NCBI GenBank assembly: GCA_021464525.1 | Contig: JADRCO010000252.1 | Span: 1-40,921 of the forward strand | Length of the DNA: 40,921 bases | Direction of reading: 5' to 3' | From: Rhizophagus sp. LPA8_4_AMF | Taxonomy: Eukaryota > Glomeromycota > Glomeromycetes > Glomerales > Glomeraceae | Shown here: piece by piece, positions 9,801 to 22,885 of the stretch | How the letters are laid out: each line of letters opens with the position of its first letter | Numbering within the stretch: the first letter of the stretch is position 1 | Program-made: the position numbers and the translations under genes | Notes under the pieces: model-generated | What the model saw: only the letters and a program-made list of their open reading frames with translations | The model's database searches: none | Told to the model about the DNA's origin: nothing

Positions 9801-12800
9801 TTATTTGGGAATTTTTATATTACTTTTAATGCAACTTGGTAATTCTTCATTGATTTGTTTGTGAATGTTTTCTTCTTCGGTAAGACGTTTGAATTGAGTC
9901 AGTAGTTTATGCGCAGCAGTAGGAATTTCTGTTCCCGATTCATTATAATTGGTTGCATTCCAATGAATTAAATCAATATCTGCCTTAATTGCCTAGATTT
10001 TATAAAGTTAAGTGAAAATTAATTAAAATAATTTTTTTTTTAAAAAAAAAATTAAAAAAAAAATACTTTGAATTACCCTTAAAGAACGATACCAATCGTT
10101 CTGTAAACGAGCATCGATCATTCGAAGGCACATCGGATATGGAATTTTTGGGAGATAATCAGGTACTTCAGTGAAGTTGACATGATTTACAAACCAATCA
10201 AAATCAACTTCAACAACAAATGTAGAAATAATTTTGCTCATGATCGCTTTCTCTGCAAAAATTATAAAAAAATTTAAGAAATATAATACGATAATGCGCT
10301 TGTATTCCATATCGCAAATTTACCTTCTTCTCCGTATGTTTTATTATCGATTATGTCTTGTTCATTCTCACGTTTCAATTCCCAGCTATGTAAAGTGTCT
10401 TGTGAATTTTCTGGATCCCTAAAAGCAATTCAAGTTAATCATACTCTATTGTTAATCGGTAAAGAAACTGTAGTATTATATTACCAATTAACTGTGTAAG
10501 TTGGCCACGGAGACCAGTCGTCATTCGATTTACTTTTGTTGATTTGAACAATAGTTCCAGAATATGATGTATTGTCATATGTGGCAAATACTTTTTCTCC
10601 CACTTTTAGTCTCTTATTTAGGCCTGCCGCTACCCGATCGTAAAGAACAATAAAGTCACTCATATTAGTGTAATCATAATAGTAAATTGTAACTTTGGCA
10701 GTAGCCTTTCTATCAAACACAGGATCTAGAGGTAGAGGTTGTTTGTTGTTTTGAAGGTTTAGAGTTTTTGCAGTTATCTTCACAAAAGGTTTATTTCTAT
10801 CTCCTCGAATCCATTCAATATCATCAATTAGACAAAATAAAATATTATCTCTAGCTTTTTTATCGGTTGTTAATTTATTCCAAGCATGATCCTTATGAAG
10901 TACTGGGTCTTCAGGTCCCAAAATGTCAAGTAATACAGAATTATCATTATCATGATAGCATCTTCTAAGCATTTCTTTATGCCCGTTTAAGAAATAAACG
11001 ATAACATCACCAATTTGAGGGTGATATGGAGAAGCTTGTGGTTTAATTATCCTAATCCACTCTGGACGAGTGTCATCTTCCGGTTCTGAAGTATTCATAG
11101 AACTCGCTAGTGTTGCTCTATTCGCATGTTCTGAATCATCTTGTTCAAGACCCTCATCATAATCAATATCCATATAACTTTCATTGTCCCCTCCATGATT
11201 GCCATGTGTGTCATCATAAGGAGATACTTCATGTTGTGAGGAAGATTCGACTATATAAGGAGAATCGTTGTTATTTTGCGATTCTTCTTGTTCTGTATCC
11301 TCTTGATATTCAGAGCCGCTTGGTGACTTTGGTGTTCTAGCGCGCCTACTATCGGATTCAAGTGAAGCGTGATCGTTTTCGACATAACTATCATCTTCTG
11401 AAGTAGTGGTTTCGCTTTCTCCATAGTTTATACGTCTCTTGACGCGTCTTAAAGGACGTTTAGTACTCGGACCTGCTTTACTATAACCATTGCTATTTCG
11501 TTCAATATATTCATCTTCTACCTCGGACAAATCAGCACGAGGACGTTTTATTCTTCTCCTATTTTTTGTATTTACAGCCGTGGCAGGACGTCTATATTTT
11601 TGTGCCTTTTCAGCTTTCTTTTGTCGTCTTGTCTTGACTCCATAGTCGCTGTCCAGGTCAGGGGAATTTACGACAGATGCTGGAATAGCATCAATCTCCA
11701 TATAGTCACTATCATCAGTGCTATCAGGAGTTCCTTCACGATCAGAAAGGCCGGGAACATAATCTTCATCGTCGCTATCGTCTGGTAATGTGAAACTTGT
11801 TTCGTCAAGGTTAATGGAATCAATGTACTCATACTCTTCTTCAATAACGATCTTCCTCCTTCGCTTGGTTACATCCTTCTTATCCATAATATGTTTGACA
11901 AGATTTCCATACTTAATTTCTTCGACCTCTTCAACAAGAGCATCTCTCTTATAATTATCTTCCTGCCATTCTTGTATCCCGGAGATACCAGTACTAATTG
12001 CTTTAACTAATATAATAAGAATATCATCAAGTTAGTGCAATTGACGATGATTGTGATCATTACGAGATAAATCGAATGTATTATATACATACGTTTATTC
12101 TGAGTGGTTTGCTTGATATATGGAACACCACCCCAATTCACTACTTCACGAGGAGCATTTGGATCCTGCGGGAACCCTGAGTTAACATTAATTAGAACTC
12201 CCCTTTCATCATCAAAGGAATACTCCTCATAATCATCATAGTCACTTCTGAATTTTTGCCCATTTCTGGCTCGTTCATGATATTTTTCGTATGATACAGT
12301 TTGGTCGATACCAATTAGATGGCATTTACCAGCATTGTCAGTAACCGCAAACATGGATCCTAAATAGTAAAAAGAATTATAAATTTAAAATTACTGGAGA
12401 TATGTAGTTTCTATATTTCTCTAGTACTTACCATCATCTCTAAATTTACCGTCATGAAACCTAAGTTCTTCCGAATTGCCATCGATGAAGTTTAGACTAG
12501 TGCGATCCCATGCTAAATAAGATAAGAAAAAGATGTTAATAAAAAAAAGGACAATAATAAGTATTGATTTAAAAATCTATACTGACTTTTAACATTCCTG
12601 CCGTCTTGTATATCCCACATCGAAATCTTGCCATCGTATCCTGCGGACATAATGGTTCGCCAGTCATGAGGATGTATATCCAATACATAAAGATCGTTCG
12701 AGTGAGCATGAATTTCAATCTTGAGTTCACCGTTTTGAGAATTGTATACTCTGACTTTTCCTTTATTGTCACCAAGTATAACAAGCGAATCATCGACACT

Positions 12801-15671
12801 CCAGCGCATTGCGGTAACTCTGTGATCAGAATCTGACGCATCATCAGTGACGGACAACGTAATAGACGTCCATTGCTGTTTGAAATAATCATATCGCCAA
12901 ATACGAGCGGTGCCATCATCGGATCCTGACAGGAGACGATTGTCCCCGTGAGCAAATTCAAGACTGTTCACAGTCCTGATGTGGCCGTCAAGATCTGCTA
13001 TATGAACATGGCCAAATAATTTAGATACGTCATTTTTCTTATTGTCCTTTTTATCTTTAGATCCTACGTTGGGATTCGGAATAACGGGATTTGTTGGACA
13101 CGATCTCTCCTGTTCCCTTGATTCTGATACCTGATGTGATTTCATCTGGCTCTGTTCTACTTCTACCTGTTGGATCCTAGCAATGATAGGCTGATGACGC
13201 TGATAATAAACAGGGGAACGATTTTGAGACGACGGAACGTTGCTTTGTTGACCAGTAAATGGAGGTGACGTTGAGTTGAAACTGAAATTACTACCAACAC
13301 TATATGTATCTGTATCATCGCTACCCGGTGAACCAACGTCTGCGGTATCAAGTAATGATGAAGGTGGCTCATTGTGTCTTAATAATGAAGGTGATTCACA
13401 GAGTCTTAATGATGAAGGTAGCTCACTGGGTCTTGTCGGCAAGGCTGAAGACTCTGGTGACCCAAGAATATTTATAGGAGATACAATAATATTTGATGAG
13501 GGTTCAATATATCTTGAAGAATCAGGAAGTGAAGAATCTCCTCCATTGTGAGGTGGTTCCGAACAAACCGAAACTCGACGAACTGGAATAGATTCTTTGC
13601 CCTTCTCTTCCTTTCCTTTACGTTTTTCTTCGTGGGCAACGAAAGGGCGAGGCATTACAACGTCCAAGATATCGATTTCTTCTTCTTCCTCTTCCAATTT
13701 TCCTTTTTCTCCATTTTCTTCTATACCAGTTTCATCACTTTCTCCTTTCCCCTCATCTTCTGTTACCTTTGAGTCTTCTAAGACGATTGTTGAAAAAATC
13801 CGGACCAATCCGTCAGTTCCCGATACGGCGAAAAGAGAACCGGTGTGATTGAATGCAGAACACTTCATTCGTACTCTGCCGACAGCGTTGACAGGTTTGA
13901 TCTTACTTATTTCACCAAAAGAGGTAGCTCCTTGCACGCGTTCGTATTTCGCAATCCATGTGTGCCAATTGTCGGATGTGGCGAGAATATACCTGTTCTC
14001 GGCCAATGGACTTGGGGAGAACGCGATGGATGTTACCGTATCATCCTTATTAATTAAAAAGCATAAACTTATGAAGACAAATAGACAATAATAAGTAAAA
14101 TAATAAAATGAAGTAACTAATTACCATTCTCAAACATTTTATGACTTGGTAATTCTCCAGATCCCAAACTAAAACTGTAGCGTCCTCCGATGCCGTTGCT
14201 AAAAGGTTGCCATCTTTGCTGATAGCCATATCCGAAATTACCGACCTATGTCCCTGGAGAGATCTCAATAATACGCCAGTACTTGAACACCATATCTTTG
14301 CGAGTCGATCATCACTCCCCTATATATTTAGAATATAAATAAAAAGGTAAATAATAATCAATATAGTAACGATTTGATTATTAATGAAATGTAGAACCAT
14401 ACCGTGATGATTCGCTTTCCTCCTCTATCGAACAGTATGCAGTATGTAGTGGTATTGTGCCCATCCAACGTGATCAACTATAAGAAAAAAGATCAATTTT
14501 CAAGAAATGAAACTGCATAAACTTAACATAATTTAATAAACGTACATGTTTATAGTCATTATATATCGACCTTATTGGTTGTGTGCTCTTGATTCTACCT
14601 CCACCGAGTTCACGGGATATAACAGCGGCGGCTATTAATATAAAAAAAAGCCAATAAAGATGACCACAAAATTTTTTTAAAAAAAAGATAGAGAAAAAAA
14701 AAAAAACTAACCCGGATTTTGGTCAACAAGACCAGCTAGTAACCTTGATGGAGCATGTTGTGCCAAGCCCAACTTCGCTCGTTGGGCATCGATTTCCGGA
14801 AATTTGGCCATTTCGGCTTGGTATAAATTTTCGCTCAATTTACCAACACTTAATGGCCGGCATGGCAAACGTACCTAAATATATATAAGAATCACATGAT
14901 AAATCATGTGACGTAAAGTCACGTGGAATAAATATTATCATAATCAGAAGAGAAAATTTTTTTTTTTTGTCGGAAAAAAATACATTTTTCTTTAACACGT
15001 GACATATAGAAGATGCAAAAAAAGAAACATGAAAATATAAGAGAGTAATAATACGAAAAACTCACCAGCTCTTCGTAGGTTTGCAGGTGTATATTCCCTT
15101 CAAAATCTGTTCGAAGGGGGAGCAATTCGGGGTGTTCCGTTAGGTCTTGTACCAAAGACTGATGAGCACCCCGCGTTTGCGGGAACCTTTGGAGAAACCG
15201 CGCAACTTGAAACATAACCTCTGTGGGATGATTAGAAAAGAAAAAGTAAAAAAAAAATATGTTATTACGTGCAAGATGAGAAAATATTTAAAATAAATTA
15301 AAAATAATAATATTTGTCGCGCTATAAAGGAATAAAAAGATAGTAAAAATAAGAAGTAAAACGCTTTGAAAGCGTTATTAATCATTGAAAAAACATCTAG
15401 GTAAACGAAAGTGAATCCAAGTTTTAAAATAATTTCAAGTGCACGTAAGCAATATAATATTTTTAGGCAATATAACCTATAATGAACGCAAAAAAACTTT
15501 TTTTTTTTGCTTTTGTATAAGAGATTTAAACCTTTTTGTTGATTTTCTCTCATTTTAGCAAGTCTTTTGCTTAAATTGTTTTTTCAAACGATTTTGGAAT
15601 AACATTATATACATACCCCGTTCGAGGTTTGTTAAGTCACTTGTAACGTTAAGATTCTGTTGGTTACTCAT
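9801..15671 (-). CDS. WD40-bromodomain chromatin protein (BRWD/PHIP family)
   Basis: Nuclear chromatin reader of the BRWD1/BRWD3/PHIP type. Thirteen exons on the minus strand: 15617-15671, 15066-15220, 14712-14874, 14546-14631, 14403-14477, 14125-14319, 12587-14045, 12432-12512, 12093-12359, 10485-12006, 10324-10418, 10077-10252, 9801-9992; 1506 aa, every junction in frame. An N-terminal helical segment (about 20-150) precedes WD40 repeats (about 150-330: DGHNTTTYCILFDRGG, GSDDRLAKIW, ASEDATVLVWD). The propeller resumes at about 590-730 (GSDDGTARIWRY, SAGYDGKISMWD) after a 250-residue acidic/Ser-rich insert. An acidic and basic disordered middle with KKRRK-type signals (about 880-1150) follows. 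Then comes a segment resembling the family's cryptic Tudor region (IGDVIVYFLNGHKE, about 1160-1380) and one C-terminal bromodomain (IPYPMCLRMIDARL to DIDLIHWNATNYNESG, about 1395-1490). Animal members have two bromodomains; only one is seen here. In PHIP the Tudor-bromodomain module binds methylated H3K4; that role here is inferred. Confidence 0.9.
14892..14911. repeat. 20-bp near-palindrome in intron of BRWD-like gene
   Basis: tcacatgataaatcatgtga, perfect 9-bp arms around aa, followed at once by acgtaaagtcacgtgg. It sits in the intron between exons 3 and 2. CACGTG cores also occur at 14920-14925 and 14996-15001 in the same intron. Confidence 0.5.
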
Positions 15672-17440
15672 TTTTTGCAGATTCTTCAAAGGTGGTTTTT
15701 AAAAATTACTGATAACAGTAATTAATGGCGTCTAAAATCTAAGAGAGGTTTATTTTTGAAATTATTTTTTTTTTTTTTGAAAAACTGCCTAAATTAAATA
15801 TATCAACTTTTTGACCGGGTATTTTTCGGAAATTTAACTTAATTGTTTATCCATACGATCAATTTTAGTTATACAATGTTACTCTATGGTAACGTAAGCT
15901 ATATTTTTTTACGTAGATTATTTTTTTTGATTTACCGTACTTTGTAAAACTTTGTAGTGAAGAGTCATAACTCATAAGTCATAACGCAAGCTATCAGATA
16001 TGACGACAATGAAATAATGGTCACACTAATCGGTACTGACGAAACGTCATTAAAATTTTGTTGAACCATTTTCTTGTTCGATAATCGAAAAAAAAATTTA
16101 TACCAAGAAAATTTTGCATTTGTTCAAAAATCATTAAAGCTTTGCCATTATTCGCGATTTTGTTAACTAAATTCGTTAAACAATTGCACTTTAAAACTAT
16201 ATCACGTGGAACATTCTCTCACCAATCATCTTTTCATACAACGGCCTTATACAAAATATACGATTATTTGTACAGAGTATTTTATTATTATTATTAATAT
16301 TACGACTCAAGTTGTAAGAAGTTATATGAAATCGAATATAATTTTCCTTGTGCCGGTAATTAAATTATTTTTTAAATGTTCGAAATTTGAACACTGCTGA
16401 ATAATATTTCGAATATCATTTAGGTAGTCGGTTCCAAGTAAATAATCAATAATAATGTAAATTATTGAGGCTTCTAACTTGGAAGATAAGATAAAAAATC
16501 GGAAGATAATATCCAAAATAAAGCTGCTTCCTGGTTTCGATTAAGATATCTATATAATGCATGTTGGCGCTTTAGTCGAATATTTAAGTAATTTAGAATG
16601 ATAAAATACTCTTTCTATAGTCACACGTTCGGGACTATTAATAAATTAAAGGTTGATCCTGCCTAACCATTACTATTATAGCTGAAAAGCACGCTGGGAA
16701 GTGGACATGGTAAGTAATTTGATATATGATTTATGTAGAAGTTAGAACGTAGATCTGTTATCGCGTGATATATAAAAACTTATGGAAATTAATACATTGT
16801 TGAATACCTGTTAAGTAACTTGAAAGGGATGAAGAAAGGAGGCTTGGGGGTATTTTTCAACAGTTGGTATTTATTTATATTACTATCTGGTAAATACATG
16901 ATCTTTGTTCTCTTTTCCTCTTCTTAATTCCAATTTGCCGATTTGGAAAAAATTTAAAGATAAGAACCCCAAGAAAAAAAAATGATTATCGATCGCGAAT
17001 GATAACCTTTTCATTATTGCTCACGTGAAAATGAAATAAATGAATAACGCCAAATTTGAAAAGCAAAAAGACTATGTGGCTCATCTTTAATCGACTGTAT
17101 TACCACCATATTTTGGAAAATCTCGGGGTTATGTAGAAAAACTTAAAATTTAACCTTTTTTTTCACATCCATATAAAATAAAATTAAAAAAAAATATTTT
17201 TTTTTTTATATATTAAACCCCTATCGCCATACCAAAATTTCCTATCATTCGTCTTTCTTTTTTTTTGTCTTTCCTTTATTTGTCCACCTATTTATTTTCT
17301 TATTTATTCTTTACTTTTTAATTCCTACTTAAAATCAAAGCTACAAGTTTTTTTTTGGAAAGGCCTTTGTAAAAATTTTTTCTTATTATTTTATATTAAA
17401 GTTTGTTTAAGTCAAAAAGTTGATATTTTGAGGTTTGAAC
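15672..17440. other. Divergent intergenic region, 1.77 kb
   Basis: Lies between the starts of the BRWD-like gene (minus) and the PSI-domain gene (plus), so it holds both promoters. CACGTG cores are at 16203-16208 and 17022-17027. tgacgaaacgtca near 16040 is a split palindrome. A good 5' splice consensus, ATG|GTAAGT near 16710, could belong to a non-coding first exon of the plus-strand gene. No coding frame that I would defend. Confidence 0.4.
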
Positions 17441-18529
17441 ATGTCCTTGATAAGACCTTTTTCATACTTAAGTATTCTATTTGTGTTGGTTTTACTGAAG
17501 TCTCAGACAAGCTTCGCTCAAAGTAACATTACAGGTATATACAAACCGCTATGTTAGACTTAAATAGGACCTTTGATATTCAACTTCGAATTTAATCCTT
17601 TCTTTTTCTCCTTGAATATAGAATCAATAGAGTGTTCTGATTTTGTTACCTGTGGAGAATGTACTAGTCATTTAGCGTGTGGTTTTTGTGTTACAGTAAG
17701 TCTCATTTTCTTTTCATTACTACTTTTTTTTAGAGCTTTTTATTTATATTCTATAATTTAGACGAATAAATGCGTACAAGGTGGTTGGAAGGGACCGCTT
17801 AAGGATCCAGAGATATGTACGATTGATAATTGGGAATATGAATATGCTCAATGTTTTGGTATGCAAGCATTTATTTAAAATAATTTGTTCACCCTGAATC
17901 AATCAATAACTTTCTTTCTTACATCAGATACAATTTTCGATTTTCAAAAGTTAATTTGAAAAAAGAATCAAAAAAAATTTTATCATTAATTACGCATATT
18001 TTTAACTCTAAATATATATATATATATATTTTAATGCTATATAATAGTTTCCCATAAACAGGCTCTTATATCTTTAGCATCAGCACTTATTGGAATATTA
18101 TTTATTTCAATACTATTTTGTTTGTGTTGTTGTATTTGCCGATGTTGTAGAATAAGAAGTCCTGATGACGAAAGAGCTCCTTTAGTACCGGGCGATACTA
18201 TTGCAACACAACATTTCAGACGTGCTTCATTTTACAATTATAATCGAAATCGACCTTTTGAAAGACGAGGTAGAACCTTGAGTAGCGGAACTGTTAATAG
18301 TGCAATGCAATATGGCAGAAATTGGCGTAATGGCTCTGATGAATATATGTACGGATATGGAGCTCTTAATACACCTTCATTGTTGTGGGTAAATGATAAT
18401 CCGGGTGTTCCAACCGATTATGCCATGGGTTCTCATAATAATAGCCTCGGTAATGGCGAATGGAGAAAGTGGGAAAAGAAACGTGAAGAATTATTAGCCA
18501 AATATGCTAAAAATTCCAATGAATCATAA
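17441..18529 (+). CDS. Single-pass membrane protein with PSI domain
   Basis: Exons 17441-17534, 17622-17695, 17762-17858, 18048-18529; 248 aa, all joints in frame. A signal peptide is clear (SILFVLVLLKSQTSFA, residues about 10-26). The lumenal part (about 33-88) has the cysteine spacing of a PSI/plexin-semaphorin-integrin domain: ECSDFVTCGECTSHLACGFC, then NKC, EIC and AQC. A transmembrane helix follows (about 94-112), running straight into a Cys-rich stretch (CLCCCICRCC) suited to palmitoylation. The cytosolic tail of about 130 residues is polar, with Tyr/Asn/Gly-rich parts and a charged helix at the end (WRKWEKKREELLAKYAK). The overall plan resembles PTTG1IP-like proteins (PSI, one helix, short tail), but homology beyond the PSI domain is not evident. 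Function unknown; a secretory-pathway or surface role is inferred. Confidence 0.85.
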
Positions 18530-18988
18530 AAAATGTTTGGGTAGAAGGTTAAAATTATCCTTCTTCATACCTACCTTTTTATAGCATTTTTCTTGTAAAA
18601 ATTTTCTTTTTTTATTATTATTTAAATTCTTTATTTATTATATATATATATATATATATATTTGATATTTACATCTCTAAAATTTATAACAAAATTTGTC
18701 AACATTTCATGTTAATGATAACTTTATATAAAATTATTATTTGAACTTTTTTTGTATATTGTACACTTTTGCGGCTTAAATTGATTTATTAAATCAATTA
18801 TTTGTAATTATTTATATTGAAGCTTTTTATTTATCAAAAAAAAAAATCTTTTTTTTTTTTGCTTTAATTTTTTCAGGTTTATTTTTTTTTTTATTAGGAC
18901 AATCATTTTTTTTAAAAAATATTATTACTTATTTAAATTTCTATATATGAATAAATAATATTATTATTTGAGGAATATAAGAAACGAG
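18530..18988. other. Convergent spacer with TA microsatellite
   Basis: 459 bp between the stop codons of two convergent genes. It contains a run of about 11 TA units at 18639-18661 and several poly-T/poly-A runs. No gene seen. A similar AT run lies at about 18010-18030 in the last intron of the PSI-domain gene. Confidence 0.6.
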
Positions 18989-21900
18989 TTAAAGTTTGGC
19001 CTCTGGTTTACCGGCTTTAACCGGTCTACTCATTAAATTAGTCATCACAACAACATCAGCTGTAGTAGGTGTACCTACTATTTCAGCTAATCTTAATACA
19101 CGCGAGCTTACAGTAGCGTTATCTCTGCGGTTTTTTCCTTCTCTACGAAATTTACCAATTCTTTCAACTAAATCCCATAATTTACCTTTTGGTTCTATCG
19201 CTCCTTCCGAATTCCTTGTTGGTATATAATCAGGAGATAATGCAATTGTTGTCATTACTTTTGTGTTGCGACTACGTTTTACCATTATAAGTCCTACTTC
19301 TTCTAGTCTAATAAATGCATTTTTTAACGTTTCCTTATTTATAGCTTCAAAATATGATAAATCTCCCTGATAATATAAAGTTTTACCAAATAGTTGACAT
19401 TTATTATGAAAATCTTGTTCATTAAACCATATTATAGGAACAGGTTTTTTTGATGTAGTTTTGTTTACAATTGTTGTTGTAGGTTGAGGAGAATTAGTTG
19501 GTGTCATAGAGAATAAACTAATGGCTGTATAATTGATTTGTTAGTAAGTTTTCATATATCTGAATAATTTACATAAAAGTTACTTACCTGCTAACCAATA
19601 TGTTTCAATAAACGGCCATATCAGGAAGCAGTAAAAATCTTTATGGAATAATAAAAGAAGCTTATTTTAAATGATACAAACAAAGTACATAGTAATGTGT
19701 AAGAAAATGTATCAAATATTTTTAAAAAATTTTACCATAGTTCTCTCGTCCAATCGCTCTTTCCCTATCAGATAATAAAACATATTCGCCTTCAAGTTTC
19801 ATGACTTGGTCATTCTATATTTTTTTTTATTCAATTAAAATTGGATAGTATTTTTTTTGTTTAAAATAATAAAATTCAACATACTATTAATCCCTTTATT
19901 GTATTCTCCAAATTTGTTTCGATCTCACCCGGTTGATATACAAATTCAACCTTCAACAACTGTGATAAAAATGTCACCTCATCTAAAAGCGTAGATATAT
20001 GAAGTCGCTGTGTTGATTTTGCTCCTCCCTGTTTTATTTTTGTATACATTGCCGCAGATACAATGGCTTTTAACGTCGGTAAAATTTAAATATAGTTAAT
20101 TAAATGGTCTATATAATCAAATAATCTAACATATTTTAATAATACATACCCTCTGATACAAACAGATGCATTACCTATATATTATTTATTAAAATGAATA
20201 TTTTGTATTAATTTGAAATTCAATAACATAAGTTAATGTAAATCTATTTTACCTGATTTCGATAAAAGCTTAATTCAAATCTTTTTTCAGCATAAAAAAC
20301 TGGTTCCAACAACTCTTTTCGTTCTTTAATTAAATCTTTTAATACAGTGATAGCTCTGTATAATAAAATTCAGATTATATACAATGATTTATAAAATTGA
20401 ATTAACAAAAAAAATTTATGTACCTATCAACTATCTCTCCTATGGTCATATCACCAAAATCTGCTACTCGTCCTCCCTTAGCTAGGATTGCGGTTCTTAA
20501 CCATTCTACACGTCTAATTAATTCATTTCTACCAACTCCCTATGAATATTACGATATTATTAAAAATTATTAATTGTTAATTCATCATTTATGAAAATTG
20601 AAAACTTACTCGACCACGTAATGTCAATATTACGGTACCGACTTCAATTAATAATAATTTAAATTGTTTAATAGATAACATAGCAGTATAAAAAAATTGT
20701 ATAATATAAAAATAAACTAACCAAGAGCGGTCGGCATTACTACTGAAACTGAATTCTAAAAATAAATATGAATAAATAAAAAACATTTGAATTGCCATAA
20801 ATTTTTTTATTTGATAAACTCCTTTTATATAGATAAAATGCTCACAATATCCGACAAAACCCTAATATTATCAATATAAACACGTTGTTAGTAATAATAT
20901 TCCAATATATCGATATTGACTTTAGCAATAATACATACTGGTAGCCAAGAGCTCTCAATAACGTAATTTTTTGTTGTTCATTATTTGGATCAAATGATCT
21001 GTACCATTTATTTAAAATAATATTGTATAAATAAGATGCGCAAAATAAAATGAATAATGAACTCAGACAATTACTTTCTTCTCTCAATCTGTTCATCAAT
21101 AAATCCTTGAAGCGAATAAGGCTTGGCAAATCGCACTATAAAAGAAGATAAAAATGTTAAATAAAACAAATATTAGCATAGTACAGTAATAAAGAAATTA
21201 CAGTGTTAGTTTACCGTCAATTCGACCCCACTTCAACTGTAATAATCTTGTATTAGTTACTATACCCCATAAACTTTCCCTTTCTTTGGGATTTCCTAAT
21301 AATTCATTGACATAAGTCTCTGTCTCGATCACTTTATCATATTGAATAGACATGGGAACAATCCAACAATCCTTTGCTCTTCCTGATAGTATACAATCCA
21401 ATATAATTTTTAAAATACCCAACTTCGGTGGCAACAACTTTCCAGTCCTACTTCTTGTTCCTTCTATGAAACATTCAATATTATGACCACGTTCCAATAA
21501 ACCCTCTATATATTCTTTGACTACACTTCCATAAAGTTGATCCTCTCCCCAAGAACGACGGATATAAAATGCACCACCTCGTTTAAGAATCCTACCAACA
21601 ATTGGTAAATCAAGATTGTTTCCTGCGGCGATATGTGGAAGTGCTAGACCCAATCGGAAAAACATATAAGATATGACAAGATAATCGATATGAGATTTAT
21701 GACAAGGAAGAATAATAAGAGATTGCGAATTTTGAGCAGCATGAATAGCCACCCGACGAAGCTAAAAAGGTCAAACAATAAGTAAATCCATGTATAATGA
21801 TAAAAAGAAAATAATTTATAATAAAGTCTTGCCTCAAGAAACTCGCGTTCTGATATGTGAACTCCCTGATGATACATCCTTACTAGTATATTATTTACAA

Positions 21901-22798
21901 AGAAACCGAAAAGTCTAATAAGAAGTTAAATATATTACTATCACTCCCTTCTTAAAACAAGTGGTCATAATTATAAACAAACCTAATAAATCTCAAACTA
22001 TTAAGATCGGCTACTAATTTATCAACCATCCCATTTGCAACAGCCTGTAATTCCTTTTCTAGTAATTTCTTCCTTCTTGCAATCATTTTTGGAGTTGCAT
22101 TTGGTATTGTTTGAGCAAGTAGGTTTGCCTGCTTTTCGGCCAAATAAGCAATCATATAAAGGACTATAATGAAAGCAATGTTTTTTTTTAAAACCAATAA
22201 AATAATATAATTATTATTCTAATTACTATTAATATTACCACGTTCACTATTAAGAACTCGTTCTTTAACTTCTTCTGTATATCCTTCATATAATATCCGT
22301 GTTCCTATATAATTTTTGTAGCTTCTCCAGCCCTATATATTACATCAGAATCATTTAAAATTTTGTCAATTTAGATTGGTTAATCAAAGAGGCGACTTAC
22401 CGTTCCTTGATAAAAAGCACCCATTTGCATCATAAAACCTACTGGATCATCGCGAAAGTGACCAGGGTGATGTCGTCTATTTAATGGTTAGTTGGTTAGT
22501 TAAAAATTGCTTAAGCGGCAACACACAAACGGTGAAAGGGTTTCTTTACTTGTGTCCAGCAAACCATAGCTGTACAAACTCACGTCAGATTTCTTTCTTC
22601 GACACTTTTGGTGTCTCCAGTAGGTTGTAAACCTACTTCTTTGGTTTTTTCCTCACTGACAAGCGATGGTATTGGAGGTGAAGTGTCAGTTGAAGTAACT
22701 TTAGTTTTTTCGACCGTCAAAGATGACATTGGTTCGTCTTCAATAGGAGCATAAGGAAGGATCAATGAAGGCTCAACTTTAGAATTTTCCTTGCCCAT
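18989..22798 (-). CDS. PlsB/GNPAT-type glycerone- or glycerol-phosphate acyltransferase, PTS1-tagged
   Basis: Transfers an acyl group to sn-1 of glycerol-3-phosphate or dihydroxyacetone phosphate. Eighteen minus-strand exons: 22584-22798, 22401-22476, 22239-22332, 21983-22163, 21833-21914, 21215-21761, 21075-21135, 20939-20998, 20846-20861, 20722-20755, 20610-20641, 20424-20539, 20253-20355, 20150-20174, 19885-20066, 19736-19814, 19588-19638, 18989-19524; 829 aa. The four acyltransferase blocks are present: HKSHIDYL (H-x4-D), GGAFYIRRSW, CFIEGTRSRTGK and IVPMSIQYDK. The following YVNELLGNPKERES matches the GNPAT/PlsB class, not the LPAAT-like fungal Gpt2/Sct1 class. The C-terminus, KPEAKL, is a PTS1 signal like that of animal GNPAT, so peroxisomal ether-lipid synthesis is a plausible role (inference). 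Intron 5 uses a GC donor (GAG|GCAAGA) and exon 9 is 16 bp. The first 70 residues are disordered and Ser/Thr/Pro-rich. Confidence 0.9.
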
Positions 22799-22879
22799 TA
22801 GTTTAATACAAAATTAAAATCTAAAAATCGATAGCAAATTTTAATAACAGATGGTGATCTTCCCGACACTTTTTTCACT

Positions 22880-22885
22880 CACGTG
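22880..22885. promoter_or_regulatory. CACGTG element upstream of acyltransferase gene
   Basis: ctcacgtgat, 82 bp upstream of the acyltransferase ATG. bHLH-type (Cbf1/USF class) palindrome; role inferred. Confidence 0.4.

Noticed and set aside
11110-11788. Plus-strand frames opposite exon 10 of the BRWD-like gene
   Set aside because: The minus-strand frame is continuous over 1522 bp with matching splice phases; the opposite frames are short and unsupported.
13276-13848. Plus-strand frames of 74-91 codons within the BRWD-like gene
   Set aside because: Antisense to the acidic, low-complexity insert of exon 7, which leaves few stops on the opposite strand.
16322-16516. 64-codon minus-strand frame upstream of the BRWD-like gene
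   Set aside because: Low-complexity AT-rich translation (many Ile, Asn, Lys) without domain or splice support.
16645-16665. ggttgatcctgcc, identical to the conserved 5' end of 18S rRNA
   Set aside because: The match is about 13 bases and the following sequence does not resemble 18S rRNA; most likely chance or a tiny scrap.
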